DNA of 64,000 bases from Antitrichia curtipendula (Eukaryota > Streptophyta > Bryopsida > Hypnales > Leucodontaceae). Shown here in pieces: positions 26,293 through 37,719 of this stretch. Position 1 is the stretch's first letter; every line of letters begins with the position of its first letter. The stretch covers positions 5,908,696 to 5,972,695 of the forward strand of contig OX579638.1 of NCBI GenBank assembly GCA_951230915.1. The letters are read 5' to 3'. Below the pieces are notes generated by a model. That model did not search any database. It saw only the letters and a list, made by a program, of their open reading frames with translations, and was not told the origin of the DNA. Both the position numbers and the translations under genes were made by a program.

Positions 26293-27076
26293 CCTCTAAA
26301 GTCCCAAGACCTCTTTACCACAAAAAAAAACACTCAAAATTGCCATTTCTTTAGCAAAGAGCAAAAAAAAAAATTATTTTTATAATTATTTTGCATATAT
26401 AACCATAAAATCTTATACTAGATTAGTATAAGAATTTCACAAACTTTGACCATGTAGATTGTAAGATATTAGCATTTAAAGTGAAAGAAACAAGTTTTTT
26501 TGCGCCTTGCTCAACTACATTTTTTGGCTTTGAACCTTCATAACTTATAATTTTTTTTTTAATGATTTTGAATTTCTAATTTTTTATGATAAAAAATTGA
26601 GTTGAGAGTCTAGAAAAAAAATTCAATATACATACACTCAATTTTTACTCATTAAAAAATTGTTACGTAAAAGTAGGGTCAAGATTGAAAAAAAATTTAA
26701 ATTGTTAATAGCTCTAAGATGGAATAGAAATACACTTAATCTCAACAGTGAGATTGTTCAAGCAAGAGATCTTAACCTTGTGAAACAATTTTTTTTTAAA
26801 TTGTGAGAATTGAGTTCATAAATGAATACTAAGTTATTTTTTTAAGAAGATGCTTTAATTGCCCCCAAAACAAGATTGTCCATAACTTTTACATAACAAA
26901 TCCAAATGGTATAAATCAAAGCTTCCCATGTACATAAAAATATAATCTATACAAAAAATAAATAAAAATTTATTTGAAGTTTTTTTGAAGTTTTTTTTTT
27001 ATCCACTGTACTAAAAAAAAGGCTTTTTGTGCCATAACTACTTTTTCTCCCGGACTCCAATTGAAATAATACAGCA
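26293..27076 (-). mobile_element. TTAA MITE, truncated (T4)
   Basis: The left end is TTAA-CCTCTAAAGTCCCAAGACC (26289 on). The interior matches T2 (TTGTCCATAACTTTTACATAAC near 26878 and CATAACTACTTTTTCTCCCGGACTCCAATTG near 27032). No matching right end was found, and the homology stops near 27076. Confidence 0.6.
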
Positions 27077-27806
27077 CTTAGAAAGTGCCACATTAGTTGT
27101 AGTTGTACATCAAATATTAATTTGTATGGTTAGATCTAATGTCAGAATTTGAAGGATACTAGGTGTACCTTTTATATAATAGCTTTATAAAAAATTTGAC
27201 CTTGATACCAACCCTCAATGCAGTTGTTGGAAAACCTTGGAAAAGAATTATCTACACCTTCTCTAACACCTGCTTAGATACCCTTCCTAGTACACATTGA
27301 AATATCCACCCTTCATTTGTAAGTTCTAATTTTTTCTAGCCCTTCGTGATGAAAGATTGAAATTTTTTTGGCTTTCTTTTGAAGGGATCCCAATTTTTCT
27401 TCTTTCATATAAAACCATTTTGCAAGGTGTAGGATCTTACAACCTTCAAAAATTCGTCACTCAATAGATCTCTTCAATAGATAACATTATATAATCAAGG
27501 CAATGGTCTCCCATATTCTGCATGCAGGGAAGGGATAGTATGCATTCCTTGATACTTCAGAGTTCCTTCAAGGATTGGGGTTGGGTGAGGAGCCATATAA
27601 GACCCTGTTCACTTTTCAAGCCAGTGTCAAAGGGCCCCCTGCCTCACTAGGATTTGGGAAACAAATGTTAGGGCCTCCTCACAAGTATCAGTGTGTGGGA
27701 GGAGTCAGCATGGTCAAAATATAGGAAGCACTTTTATGCTCCTTCTATAGTGTCTAGTACACTAATATCAGTGAAACTCTCTTTCCTACTTCCACGCTTA
27801 GAGATA
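27077..27806. other. Intergenic, no gene seen
   Basis: AT-rich to about 27500, then more balanced sequence. No homology, repeat or RNA gene recognised. Confidence 0.45.
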
Positions 27807-28259
27807 GACTCCATTAGTAGTTGGACCTCCGAACTGGACCTCCAACCTCCGGTCGGAGGAAAGTGGAATTATAGACCTAGAGGGGCCGGAGGGTCCATTG
27901 GATAGGCTATTTGTAGCAAACAAACAAATTTCAGGTCCAGATGCTTTTAAAAGCTGCGCATTCCATTGGTAGCAGTTCCAAGATTTACTGCACTATAAGC
28001 TCAAGCATCTTCCAACTCCTGGAGCAATTCGACAATGGAGACCAGGGCTTTTTTTGGGGGTGAAATTTCGCCAGACTGTCAGAAATCTGACCTATCTGGC
28101 TTCATCCCTCCAAAAACTGGCCTCTCCAGTGAAGCCAGCAAGGGGGACACAAGTCCAAAAAAAAAGCCCTGATGGAGACCACCTAGAGGTCCAGAATTGG
28201 ACCTCCAGGCAGAACTAGACCTCCAAGCAGAACTAGACCTCCAGGCGGGTAATGGAGAC
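27807..28259. mobile_element. GGACCTCC-repeat foldback element
   Basis: The termini are loosely inverted: gactCCATTAgtagttGGAcctcc at the left and, inverted, ggtctCCATTAcccgcctGGaggtcc at the right. Both flanks are rich in GGACCTCC, including a tandem agacctccargcagaact at about 28199-28245. A smaller hAT MITE is inserted at 28043. Ends are approximate and no target duplication was identified. Confidence 0.45.
28043..28171. mobile_element. 129-bp hAT-type MITE with perfect 8-bp target duplication
   Basis: Terminal inverted repeats are CAGGGCTTTTTTT(TT)GG. The flanking 8 bp ATGGAGAC are duplicated exactly at 28035-28042 and 28172-28179. A CAGGG-type end with an 8-bp duplication is the hAT signature. 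It is nested in the GGACCTCC element and is probably recent, since the duplication is intact. Confidence 0.85.
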
Positions 28260-28858
28260 CGACTCTTACCAATCATCAGTGGCACTGTTCTTGTCTTTTA
28301 GTTGCTTTCTTTGCCCACCGGGTTCGCATGTAAGCTGGCCTTATCGGGTACCATTCCCTTTTCACGTGTCCCCAGGAAGAAGATGGAGCCTGGAGAGGGG
28401 GTCCGGTGCAACTGGATGGCGAGGAAGACTATACTCGGAAATCAGGGTGGTCCGATCCTTTTCCTCCGGATTGCCTGGAAGGCTGAGCCGTGTCACTGTG
28501 CGTGCCTGCAAAATCCATGCTCATTAATGAAGTTACAACAACTCTTACTAATGTACGTGTGCCAATAATAAAACATGATTGGAGCGGAGTTGATCTCTCG
28601 ATCTCCACTTAATTTGCAAGTCAACAACTCCATCAGTCTATCTTGCTGCCTTGCCGCCCACGGCCCACCACGACTGTAGAGATCTCTTCAGTTGCCAGGA
28701 CCGTCCCTCGATCGACCGCCTTTAATTTCGTTGCTTCCAATTCTCACTCGATTCCCTACAATCGATCCTTGAAAAGTGAGTCCTCGCGCACTCCCTCCGT
28801 CAGCCATCTTTCGCATCCATCTGTCTGTCCACGAGATCGATCGAGAGCCTTGCCCGCC
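28260..28858 (+). promoter_or_regulatory. Probable promoter/leader of the ABM-fold gene
   Basis: Mixed composition with increasing GC content towards the start codon. An upstream in-frame extension exists to about 28643, but the context gcccgccATGG at 28859 is a much better start. No TATA box assigned. Confidence 0.35.
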
Positions 28859-29182
28859 ATGGCCACCCCTACCGCGCCTGCGGAGTCTCCCGTCGTCTTC
28901 ATCAACATCTTCCAAGTGACGCCCGCGCAGGAGGAGGCGTTCTTGGCCGCCTGGAAGGAGTCGCACGACCACCTCAAACAGCAGGACGGCTACGTTTCCA
29001 CCAAGCTGCACAAGAGCCTGCAAGCCGACGCGCGTTTCCGCTTCGTCAACGTGGCGCAGTGGAAGTCCGCGCAGAAATTCCAGGCGGCGGTGAGCTCCGA
29101 GGCGTTCCGACCGTTTGGGCAGCGCACCTTGGCCACCTCCAAAGAAGCCACTCCGGCACTGTACCACGTCATTGCGGAATGA
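28859..29182 (+). CDS. Small ABM (antibiotic biosynthesis monooxygenase)-fold protein
   Basis: Intronless frame of 107 residues, ATG 28859 in a strong context (gcccgccATGG) to TGA 29180-29182. After a 10-residue Ala/Pro-rich start it reads as one ABM-type ferredoxin-like domain: VVFINIFQVTP, EEAFLAAW, GYVSTKLHKSL, ARFRFVNVAQWKSAQKFQAA and a C-terminal YHVIAE strand. ABM proteins are small dimeric alpha-beta barrels that include cofactor-free monooxygenases and heme-degrading enzymes. The sequence cannot tell which reaction is catalysed here, or whether any is. No signal peptide, membrane segment or clear targeting sequence is visible. The layout (ARFRFVNVAQW) is close to bacterial ABM proteins and, with no intron, is compatible with ancient acquisition from bacteria. 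That is inference. Confidence 0.8.
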   Translation: MATPTAPAESPVVFINIFQVTPAQEEAFLAAWKESHDHLKQQDGYVSTKLHKSLQADARFRFVNVAQWKSAQKFQAAVSSEAFRPFGQRTLATSKEATPALYHVIAE

Positions 29183-30111
29183 GAACTCGATCATCTGGGC
29201 GATGGCCAGAGCCTGTTCTTGGAAGGAACAGTCTTTTCCAAGGGTTACTCTCTATTTGGTAATTTTCGGACTGTCGAAGGTCGCAATTTGTATGGAGCAG
29301 AGCAGTAGGGTCTGGGATAATTAAGGTCAGACAGCTGCTGACGGTGCAGTGAATACGTCGAAGCCAGAGGTGACATTTGGTTTTTATAATCACGGCCACG
29401 TTCACTAGTTTGGGTTTGATATAGTTTATGTGTATGGGCTGACTTGAGAACTCCATTTTGCCGTCAAAACGGGACTCGCCCTTTCTCACATCTGAACTAG
29501 TGCGATGGCCAATGTGGTTCTCCATTTTCATAATCTGAATCATCCACTTTCACTCCTCGTTTCACTCTCTCACTATGCACGTCTCTTTCTAGACTTCTAA
29601 GTCTGAGTTCTCGAGTACAGAATGGTCTTGTCCGTTTCTATTGGTGTGATGACTTGTGTCTTGAACTTTGTAAAAAAACAATTATCCAGTTAGTTACCGT
29701 CTTTCTATATGCTCGATTGGTCATGGCCCTTTCTGTCGCAATTACTCGCATGGCCTGAAGCGAAGCACTTGGACTCCGTTTGGGAGGCTGGCCGGACACC
29801 AATGGAGATCTTGCAAGCTAGAGCGGGGTTCAGTCTCCTGAATGGGTCGAATATCGGCTGTGCTTTCTGAGCAGCATGTTTTGTTGGCACGGCCACGTTC
29901 ACTAGTTGCAAGTGGTCTCCTCTCTAATCATCCTGCATGATCCTGGTGGTTATGCTCTGTTAGAGATGATGCAAAGAAATTTCTTCCACACACGGTAGTT
30001 ACTGCCAAGTCCATACTTGACAGTTTAGAAGCGCAGATTTGTTGTTGGAGAAGAGAGTGACACAGCGGTTGGCCCAAATACCAATCTGAGGTTCATGTTG
30101 TGGAGGAGGTG
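29183..30111. other. 3' flank and intergenic sequence, no gene seen
   Basis: Contains the 3' UTR of the ABM-fold gene. A short repeat GGCCACGTTCACTAGTT occurs near 29393 and again near 29891 in the same orientation. Nothing else recognised. Confidence 0.45.
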
Positions 30112-31313
30112 CATCACGAAAATGAGCCTACTTTTTTCAATATCCTTGCAGTATTGCATATGTACGAGTGGAGAGGCTTAACAATAGAGTACCTAATTAA
30201 TACTCTTGCAGTATTGCAATTTAGCAATATTTAGTGTATACAAATGTTGTACTGCACTTAATTAAAAAACTTAAGCACAGTACTACATGCAGTACTGCAA
30301 AAGTATTAAGAAAGGAGTGTTTGTTGACATTTTGCAATTGAAAAATATTTAAATAGTAAGTATTGTATTTTTAAGAAACAAAGTATTAATATAATATAAA
30401 CGTAATATTAGAAGTAAAAAAAGAAATTGTTATTGTCTTTGTATGAGCGCAGTATTACATGCAGTAGTGCAAAAATATTAGCTAGTATAGTCCCTTCTGC
30501 AATACTGCATCTGTACGAGTGGAGTCGGGGGCACTTTCCTGATGCTGTTTCAGAGCACAGAAGCGATGCACTTTTTCATTCTTCTGGGATGCGGTTCAGT
30601 GAACTCCAGTGACAGAGATTTAAAAATTTGTTTGGATGTCCCTCGGAATTGTGAGGTCTTCAATTCACGGGTGTCCCCACTCCCCAGTTTCAGTAAATCT
30701 GTCTGTGTTTGACGGTTGATCAACGTTTTGAACGAAACTAGTAGTTGTGATTATCTGGAAGTAGCATTGCCATGTGCAGAACGAAAAAATATTGTTTGAT
30801 AACATTTGTTCAGTAATTTTTCAGAGAACATATCTTGACCAACAACATTTTCCATTCTCCACCCATCTGCTTCATTATACATCAGGAAAGTGCCCCTTGA
30901 CTCCACTCGTACAGATGCAGTATTGCAGAAGGGGCTATACTAGCTAATATTCTTGCAGTACTGCATGTAATATTGCGCTTATACAAAGACAATAATAATA
31001 ATTTTTTTTAATTCTAATATTGCGTTCATATTGTATTAATACTTTGTTTCTTAAAAATACAATACTTACTATTTAAATATTTTTCAATTGCAAAATGTCA
31101 ACAAACACTCCTTTCTTAATACTTTTGCAATACTACATGTAGTACTACGCTTAAGTTTTTTAATTAAGTGCAGTACAACATTTGTATACACTAAATATTG
31201 CTAAATTGCAATACTGCAAGAGTATTAATTAGGTACTCTATTGTTAAGCCTCTCCACTCGTACAAATGCAATACTGCAAGGATATTGAAAAAAGTAGGCT
31301 CATTTTCGTGATG
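30112..31313. mobile_element. Foldback: two inverted 433/434-bp copies of a MITE-like unit
   Basis: Left arm 30112-30544 and right arm 30880-31313 are inverted, highly similar copies around a 335-bp spacer. Each arm has its own imperfect ends (CATCACGAAAATGAGCC and, inverted, CATCAGGAAAGTGCCCC), so each could be an independent MITE. The right copy is flanked by TA on both sides. Each arm carries five TGCARTAYTGCA-type palindromes (left arm: 30147, 30207, 30288, 30460 and 30498), two followed by TGTACGAGTGGAG. No coding sequence. Confidence 0.8.
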
Positions 31314-31323
31314 TAACCCTTAA

Positions 31324-31545
31324 CCCTTGAACGTCGATGAGGATATTCTGTGTCCTTTGAATGACAAAGAATTTTTCCCTACAAGACAAAAGTGTAACAT
31401 TTCATCTTCAGTATTAGGAATGGAAAGGAAAGATCTTTAACAATTCTTTAACTTCCAAAGAATATACTAGGCTTTTTCAAAGTAGATGATGTCACACGGA
31501 ATCAAAATACATGATTTCCACGGCTACAGGTCTGTTCTTCAAGGG
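31324..31545. mobile_element. TTAA MITE, 222 bp (T5)
   Basis: TTAA at 31320-31323 and 31546-31549. The ends are CCCTTGAACGTC and, inverted, CCCTTGAAGAAC. It lies 10 bp from the right arm of the foldback. Confidence 0.7.
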
Positions 31546-31549
31546 TTAA

Positions 31550-34500
31550 ACGAAAGGCTCGTAACCGTGGAAATCATCTATTTTGTCATCGTGTGAATTA
31601 TTGGATTAAAATAATGCAAAAGCATTCATTCGAAGACAAACTACTATAGATGATCTTCCCTTTTCCCACAAAATTTGGTAGATGAATAGTTGCACTTCTG
31701 TCCTACACAAGAGATTCTCTTGTCATTCATTGGCCGCAAAACGTCCGCCTTGACGTTTATGGGATAAAGAGAACTCTGATACTTCCCAATGTGATAAGTT
31801 GAATTTACTAAGAAATATTCTAGTACTTTGAAACTTGGGTGAAGTAACACCTCTCTAAACAACTGATTATAGCATTGCTACTAAAACCTTCTCTTCTTTT
31901 GATTGTTTTCGATTAGTTAACTAGGCAGAAAGATGTTGAATCGTACAGATGCCTTGAAGCTTCATTTTGAATGAATTGCTCTGTTGCAACATCTAATCAT
32001 CAGCAATTGGCTCTTCCAAATAAAAGAAGAAAGGCTCATTGGATCTATGAGGATTTGATTGATTGATAAGGCTGGTTCATTTGATTGTAGAATGATTATC
32101 TATTGTAGATCCATATTGTAGATCCAATATAGATCCAAAAACATAGTTTTAATTTTGGTTTGGCCTTTTATTTCCTACACATGTATTTAGGTAGGGAGAT
32201 AGAGCTCTATGTCTAAACCGATGTGCATTACATAAATCACAATTAAATTGCTCAATTGTAAAAGTTTACAATAGTATATTAAAAAATGAGATTTGAGTTT
32301 GTTCAATGCATGAGTATATCCCAATAAAATTATTTTACTTCAAAAGTTTTTTTTAAGAATCAAATTTAGAAATATAAAAAATATATTGTTTTTTTAGTTA
32401 ATTAATTTTGCCAAAAAAATTCACTTACTTGTAAAGTAGTTCTTACCATTGACTAAATTTAATATGCATAGATTTTAAAAAATCCCCTCCAAACCCCTAC
32501 CTAGAAACTAGATACATCTAATAGAATTGATTGGCCTTATCAATTATTTTTTTATTTTATAATTTCTTTTTATGTATTTTTTAATATGTATTTCAATATC
32601 TCTATGTTTACATTTTTAGATTGGTTTGGCTTCCTAGATTTGGCATTTATTTTTTCAAGTCTTATTGAATTTCTCTTGCACATTACCTTAATACTTCCTC
32701 TTAATCACTAAATGCTCCTATAATAGCAATTAAATTGACATTCTATAAAAAAATAATACACAACAAAGTGTAAAGGATTAATTAAGTGATGACATTCAAA
32801 AAAACATATGGATTCTGCATTGTATAATATATCCATATGGGTGGACTTGTACCCCTTGCTTTCACCAATTTTTGCAAATACATTTGATATTGAAAATTGA
32901 AAATTCCATTTGAATTTAATTACAAATAAGTTATTGGCAATTTTTTGAGTGAAAGCTACTACAATGGATAGGAAATGCAACACTTTTAGTTCTACAAAAT
33001 TTTGAAATTCTTCGCTTTCTAAATTTATTTGCTAACATTATGCTTTGCTCTTCAATATTTCTCACCATTCATTCAATAATTTTAATTAGTGTTTTTGGAT
33101 TAAATTTCTATTTAGCATTTTGAATTGCATTTTTAATAGCATTCATTTTTAGATTCTACAAATTATTTTCCATTTCTTTTTAGCATTTCTTTTATAAATT
33201 TTTCTCAAATTTGCACTATTATGTGTATAATTTTATTCATTTTGAAGTTAAAATTTCAAAAACAAATATTTCCACCACCAAATTTCTTAGGTAAAAATTG
33301 TGTCAATAGTTTTTAATAGGAGTCCTAAATATAGCAATTTTTGAAAATACTCTCTATTGTGAAATTGTTTATTTATTTATTGGCTTTGTACTTTGGACAA
33401 AGACCATGACTTCGATTCTATAGTTTATGAATTAGAGTTTGCAAATCCTATCTACAATCCCATTTGCATTTCACAATGTAGATGGGATTTGGCCAGATAG
33501 GAAGGTTGACTAGTTGGACCTCCTTTCTTTGTCCAATTGGTCAGATGGAGGGGTCTAATTTTTATTTATTTATTTATTTTTAATTTAGAAATATTATATT
33601 GCAATATAGTATAGTATATTTATAATTTTGCTTGCATATCATTAATTAAATATTTTCTTTGTTTAATTTTCCTACTATCTACTATCGATACACTAATATC
33701 GTTGTTTACCTAGGACAAAGCCTCACAATCATACCATTCTTGTTTGTTCAAACCTCAATGGGGGTTGCAGTAAACTTACATTCTAAAGTAAATTTACTAA
33801 CTTTTCTAGTGATCTAAGTAATGTACTTCTATACCTTAAGTTAGATTGTTTTGTTTTATTTGTTTAATATATTGCTATCTAAGAAATTGTAAAGCATCAT
33901 GCAACACTTTTAGTATCGTTGGAAAGAGGTGCATTTACTTTGTTTTATGGCATTTGGATCTATGATGTAAAAATTATTGAATTTCAAAGTTTTTATGAAT
34001 TCATAAATTGAATTAAATTATCTTATATTTTGAAAAAATCATAACTTTCATATTGCATGTTTAAATGCCATGAAATAAAGCTTTTGCACTTCTTTGTGCA
34101 TAGAACTTTCTATTCATGCCAATTTTCTAGCATTTGGACCTATGTTGTGAACATTATGAACTTTTAAATTAAAAAAATGAACTAATTTGTCTTTTATTTT
34201 GGAAAGAAACATAACTTTCGCATGGCATGTCCTCATTTTGTTGTGCAAAAAGCGTTTTATTTGAATCAAGAACACAACCTCTAAAACCACAACAAAAGCC
34301 CTTGCACTCCTTTGTGCGTAAAATATACAAAGTATTTAATTTTAAAGTTTTTTTAAATTAAAAATTATTTTTATTTCTTATTTTGACTCTGGCAATGGTA
34401 CATGGTAAGTACAAGGGTAAGTACACTACTGTATGTTGGAGTCAAATTCATTAGAATCATTTCCTTTGGTCTTGAATATCCTTTCAATAACTCAATTTAG

Positions 34501-34797
34501 AGTTTTGGGGATTTCATTTCACAAGACTTGCAATATTCTATAATCTTTAAGTCTTTAACAAGGTCCTTACAATTTACTGTGGTACTTAGAGCCTAACTTT
34601 TAGGACTTTACCGAATCTTTCATGACTTTTAGCAATAATGTCCTCCCAACTTAGTAAGTTAGTAGAAAGATTGGTTAAGTCCCAAGACCTTTCAGTGAAC
34701 AAAGTCTCTCCTTTAGGAAGGAGAAAAAGATTACGCTTAGTGAACTTATGTATTCTATGAATTTTTTACATTTATAAAGCAATCACCTTCATATGTA

Positions 34798-34798
<1 letters not shown>
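31550..34798. other. Very AT-rich gene-free region
   Basis: No supported gene. Two loosely repeated blocks of about 170-240 bp lie at about 33890-34330, each with CATAACTTTC(G/A)CAT..GCATG and a CTTTTGCACTTCTTTGTGC-like end. The rest is AT-rich sequence with no visible structure. Confidence 0.5.

Positions 34799-34881
<83 letters not shown>
34799..34881. repeat. (ATT)n microsatellite
   Basis: About 27 uninterrupted ATT units, followed by a T run. The apparent poly-isoleucine frame is not a gene. Confidence 0.97.
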
Positions 34882-34882
<1 letters not shown>

Positions 34883-34989
34883 TTTTCATCGTTTTCTTTT
34901 GGAATGCAAATGATTTATATTAATACTTTCTACACTATTCAATTATGCCACGTTATAATTCTGAAAATTTCATTACATCCCATAATTAA

Positions 34990-35247
34990 TTATATTTTGA
35001 GTTGTTTTTTTTTCGAATCTGACCCGAGCGCAGGGTACTGTAGTCAGTAGTCGTACTGAAGGAGACAGAATTCATTCATCCAGAGGCCATCGTCGCCCTC
35101 TGGCGCGTGCCTGGTTGCCGAATGTGGAGCGTGGGCATTGTAGAGCTGCCCACCGCGCTTGCTTCCTTTGCCTCGCGAAGGGAGTTCCTTCAATCGGTTT
35201 GTTGCAGTTGTAGCTGCTGCTGCAGCACTCGTTATTCTGTTGGGGCA
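34990..35247 (+). promoter_or_regulatory. Probable promoter/5' UTR of NDUFV1
   Basis: The composition shifts abruptly from AT-rich to balanced near 35010 and continues into the gene. It contains in-frame upstream sequence without a better start than ATG 35248. No core promoter element assigned. Confidence 0.4.
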
Positions 35248-37719
35248 ATGGCAGCGGCGCGCGCGTTGAGCCGCCAGGCTGTGGCCTCGCTGCGGGGCTT
35301 CCACGCAACGCCTGCATGCGCTCGCCCGTTGAGCGACAAGGCCACGTCGGGTCCGCAGGCGACTTCGCCCCCGCCTCCCCCACCCCCCCCGCCCGCCGAG
35401 AAGGAGCATTTCGGAGGTCTTTCAGACCAGGATCGGATCTTCACCAATTTGTATGGCATCCACGATCCTTTCATCACCGGGGCCAAGCAGCGCGGCGATT
35501 GGCACCGCACCAAGGATTTGGTGCTCAAGGGCACTGATTGGATTGTGAACGAGATGAAGAAGTCCGGACTGCGTGGCCGCGGAGGTGCCGGATTCCCTTC
35601 GGGCTTGAAGTGGTCGTTCATGCCCAAGGTCTCTGATGGCCGTCCCTCGTATTTGGTGGTCAATGCCGATGAGAGCGAGCCCGGCACCTGTAAGGACCGC
35701 GAGATCATGAGACACGACCCGCATAAGCTGCTCGAGGGATGCCTCATTGCTGGAGTGGGCATGCGAGCTCGTGCCGCGTATATCTACATTCGAGGAGAGT
35801 ATGTCAACGAGCGGTTGAATTTGGAGAAGGCTCTTCATGAATGTTACAAGGAAGGTAAATGTAGGGCTCCTTTGTCAGCCAATTGTACAATGTTTTTTCG
35901 GTTTAGTGTGTATGTGTGTTTTCCACGAAGCTGGAACAAATTTGTGTGAGTATGGAAGATTATGAGCATCAGGGATTTCAAAGCACCAGAATTAGGGTTT
36001 TTTAATCTTTGAGGTTGAGCAAAAATCTGTTTAGTGGTGAGTTTTGGAATTGATCTGATTTTCTTCTAGGGTCGATTTTTCCTGAATTGTACTTTGTCCT
36101 GCCTCAAACTAGAGAATTACCCATTCTGTAGCTCAATTCTGTCATTTACATACAATCTGATGTATACAGGTCGTCGATGTTCATCGATTAAAATAAACTG
36201 GGTTTGGGGCTGAGTGAAGTGATTCCATATGTGACTTTTTCAGCTATTGACAAAGTCCGCTGCTGCTTATAACGTCCATGTTCCACATTTTGAGATGAAG
36301 GTATCATCTCCATTGGTCTGCAACAGTTTCTAATCTACGCAAGTGTATGTGACGTGTTTTTAGGTTTGCTTGGAAAGAATGCGTGTGGTTCAGGATACGA
36401 TTTTGATGTTTACATTCATTATGGAGCTGGTGCGTATATCTGCGGAGAAGAGACTGCACTATTAGAGAGTCTGGAAGGAAAGCAAGGCAAACCACGGCTA
36501 AAACCACCATTTCCTGCTAATGCTGGCCTCTACGGTTGTCCAACTACTGTGACCAATGTTGAAACTGTAGCTGTATCTCCGACAATCCTACGAAGGGGAC
36601 CTGAATGGTTTTCGAGTTTTGGACGGAAAAACAACTCAGGAACGAAGCTGTTTTGTGTCTCGGGACATGTGAACAAGCCATGCACAGTGGAAGAGGAAAT
36701 GAGTATCCCATTGAAGGAGCTTATTGAGCGACATTGTGGAGGAGTGAGAGGTGGATGGGACAATCTTTTGGCTATTATTCCAGGAGGTTCTTCGGTGCCT
36801 CTTCTTCCCAAGAATATCTGTGATGATGTCCTTATGGATTTCGATGCCTTGAAGGCTGTTCAATCAGGTGAGTGTTCTTAACAGCTGAATTTTGCAGTGC
36901 CATGATTTAGTATTGCACCCTGTGAGACTGAACCATCTAGATCATATCAAATTGCATAAAGATTTCTGCATATTCTGACCAAATGGTTTACTATGCCTAC
37001 CTCTCTGTTTGACATCCACGCTTACAAACCCCCAACCCCTCTGTTTGGCCTATTTTTGTTGGAAATACAGGTCTGGGCACAGCTGCTGTGATTGTGATGG
37101 ACAAGTCTACAGACGTTGTAGATGCTATTGCTCGTCTATCTTATTTTTACAAGCACGAGAGTTGTGGGCAATGCACACCTTGTCGAGAGGGGTCCCCCTG
37201 GTTGTGGACTATGATGGAGAGATTAAAGGTTGGAAATGCTAAGCTGGAAGAAATCGACATGCTGCAGGTATCTCTTCTACTTTTAAGTATTGTGGTCAAT
37301 GGAGAGAATCACAAGAAGTTCCTTGTTTTCAGTACAGATAACCCAACGGTAATTTTCTTAGGTTTAGGACTACTGTGTGTTTTTTCCAGTCCTCGTTGAA
37401 GGCAGGGGCAGCATGGGAAAAGACAATTTCAGTTCTGAGCATGAGGACGGATGGTACCTGAGCATTGGGTTGAAGTATCAAATCACAGTATTGTGTGTCC
37501 TCGTGTGGAAATTTGACAGGATATCTACTCATTGGTTTCTTCCTACTTACAATGCAGGAGATTACAAAGCAGATTGAAGGCCACACCATCTGTGCATTGG
37601 GGGATGCTGCTGCATGGCCCGTTCAAGGTTTAATCCGTCATTTTAGACCAGAGCTTGAACGTCGGATATTGGAGAGAGCAGCAAAGGAGAACGATGAGTT
37701 GGCAGTAGCAAATGGTTGA
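35248..37719 (+). CDS. NDUFV1: NADH dehydrogenase (ubiquinone) flavoprotein 1, complex I 51-kDa subunit, mitochondrial
   Basis: This subunit binds NADH, FMN and cluster N3 in the matrix arm of mitochondrial complex I and accepts electrons from NADH. Four exons join in frame: 35248-35854, 36364-36867, 37071-37267 and 37558-37719, giving 489 residues, the family's usual size. The N-terminus is basic and Ser/Ala-rich ([18 protein letters not shown]), as in a mitochondrial presequence, followed by a run of nine Pro. [10 protein letters not shown] (110-119) is the NADH/FMN glycine-rich loop. [14 protein letters not shown] is the FMN-binding segment, and [14 protein letters not shown] and KPPFPA follow in the usual order. 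The 4Fe-4S ligands are C402, C405 and C408 (CGQCTPC) and C448 (TICALGD). All key residues are present, so I take the gene as functional. Confidence 0.96.

Noticed and set aside
28643..28858. In-frame N-terminal extension of the ABM-fold gene
   Set aside because: The ATG at 28859 has a far better context and begins just before the domain. The extension is low complexity.
34793..35050. Poly-isoleucine open frame
   Set aside because: It is the (ATT)n microsatellite read as protein.
35232..35838. Two open frames antisense to NDUFV1 exon 1
   Set aside because: They mirror a GC-rich, strongly conserved exon. The Gly run is the complement of the Pro run.
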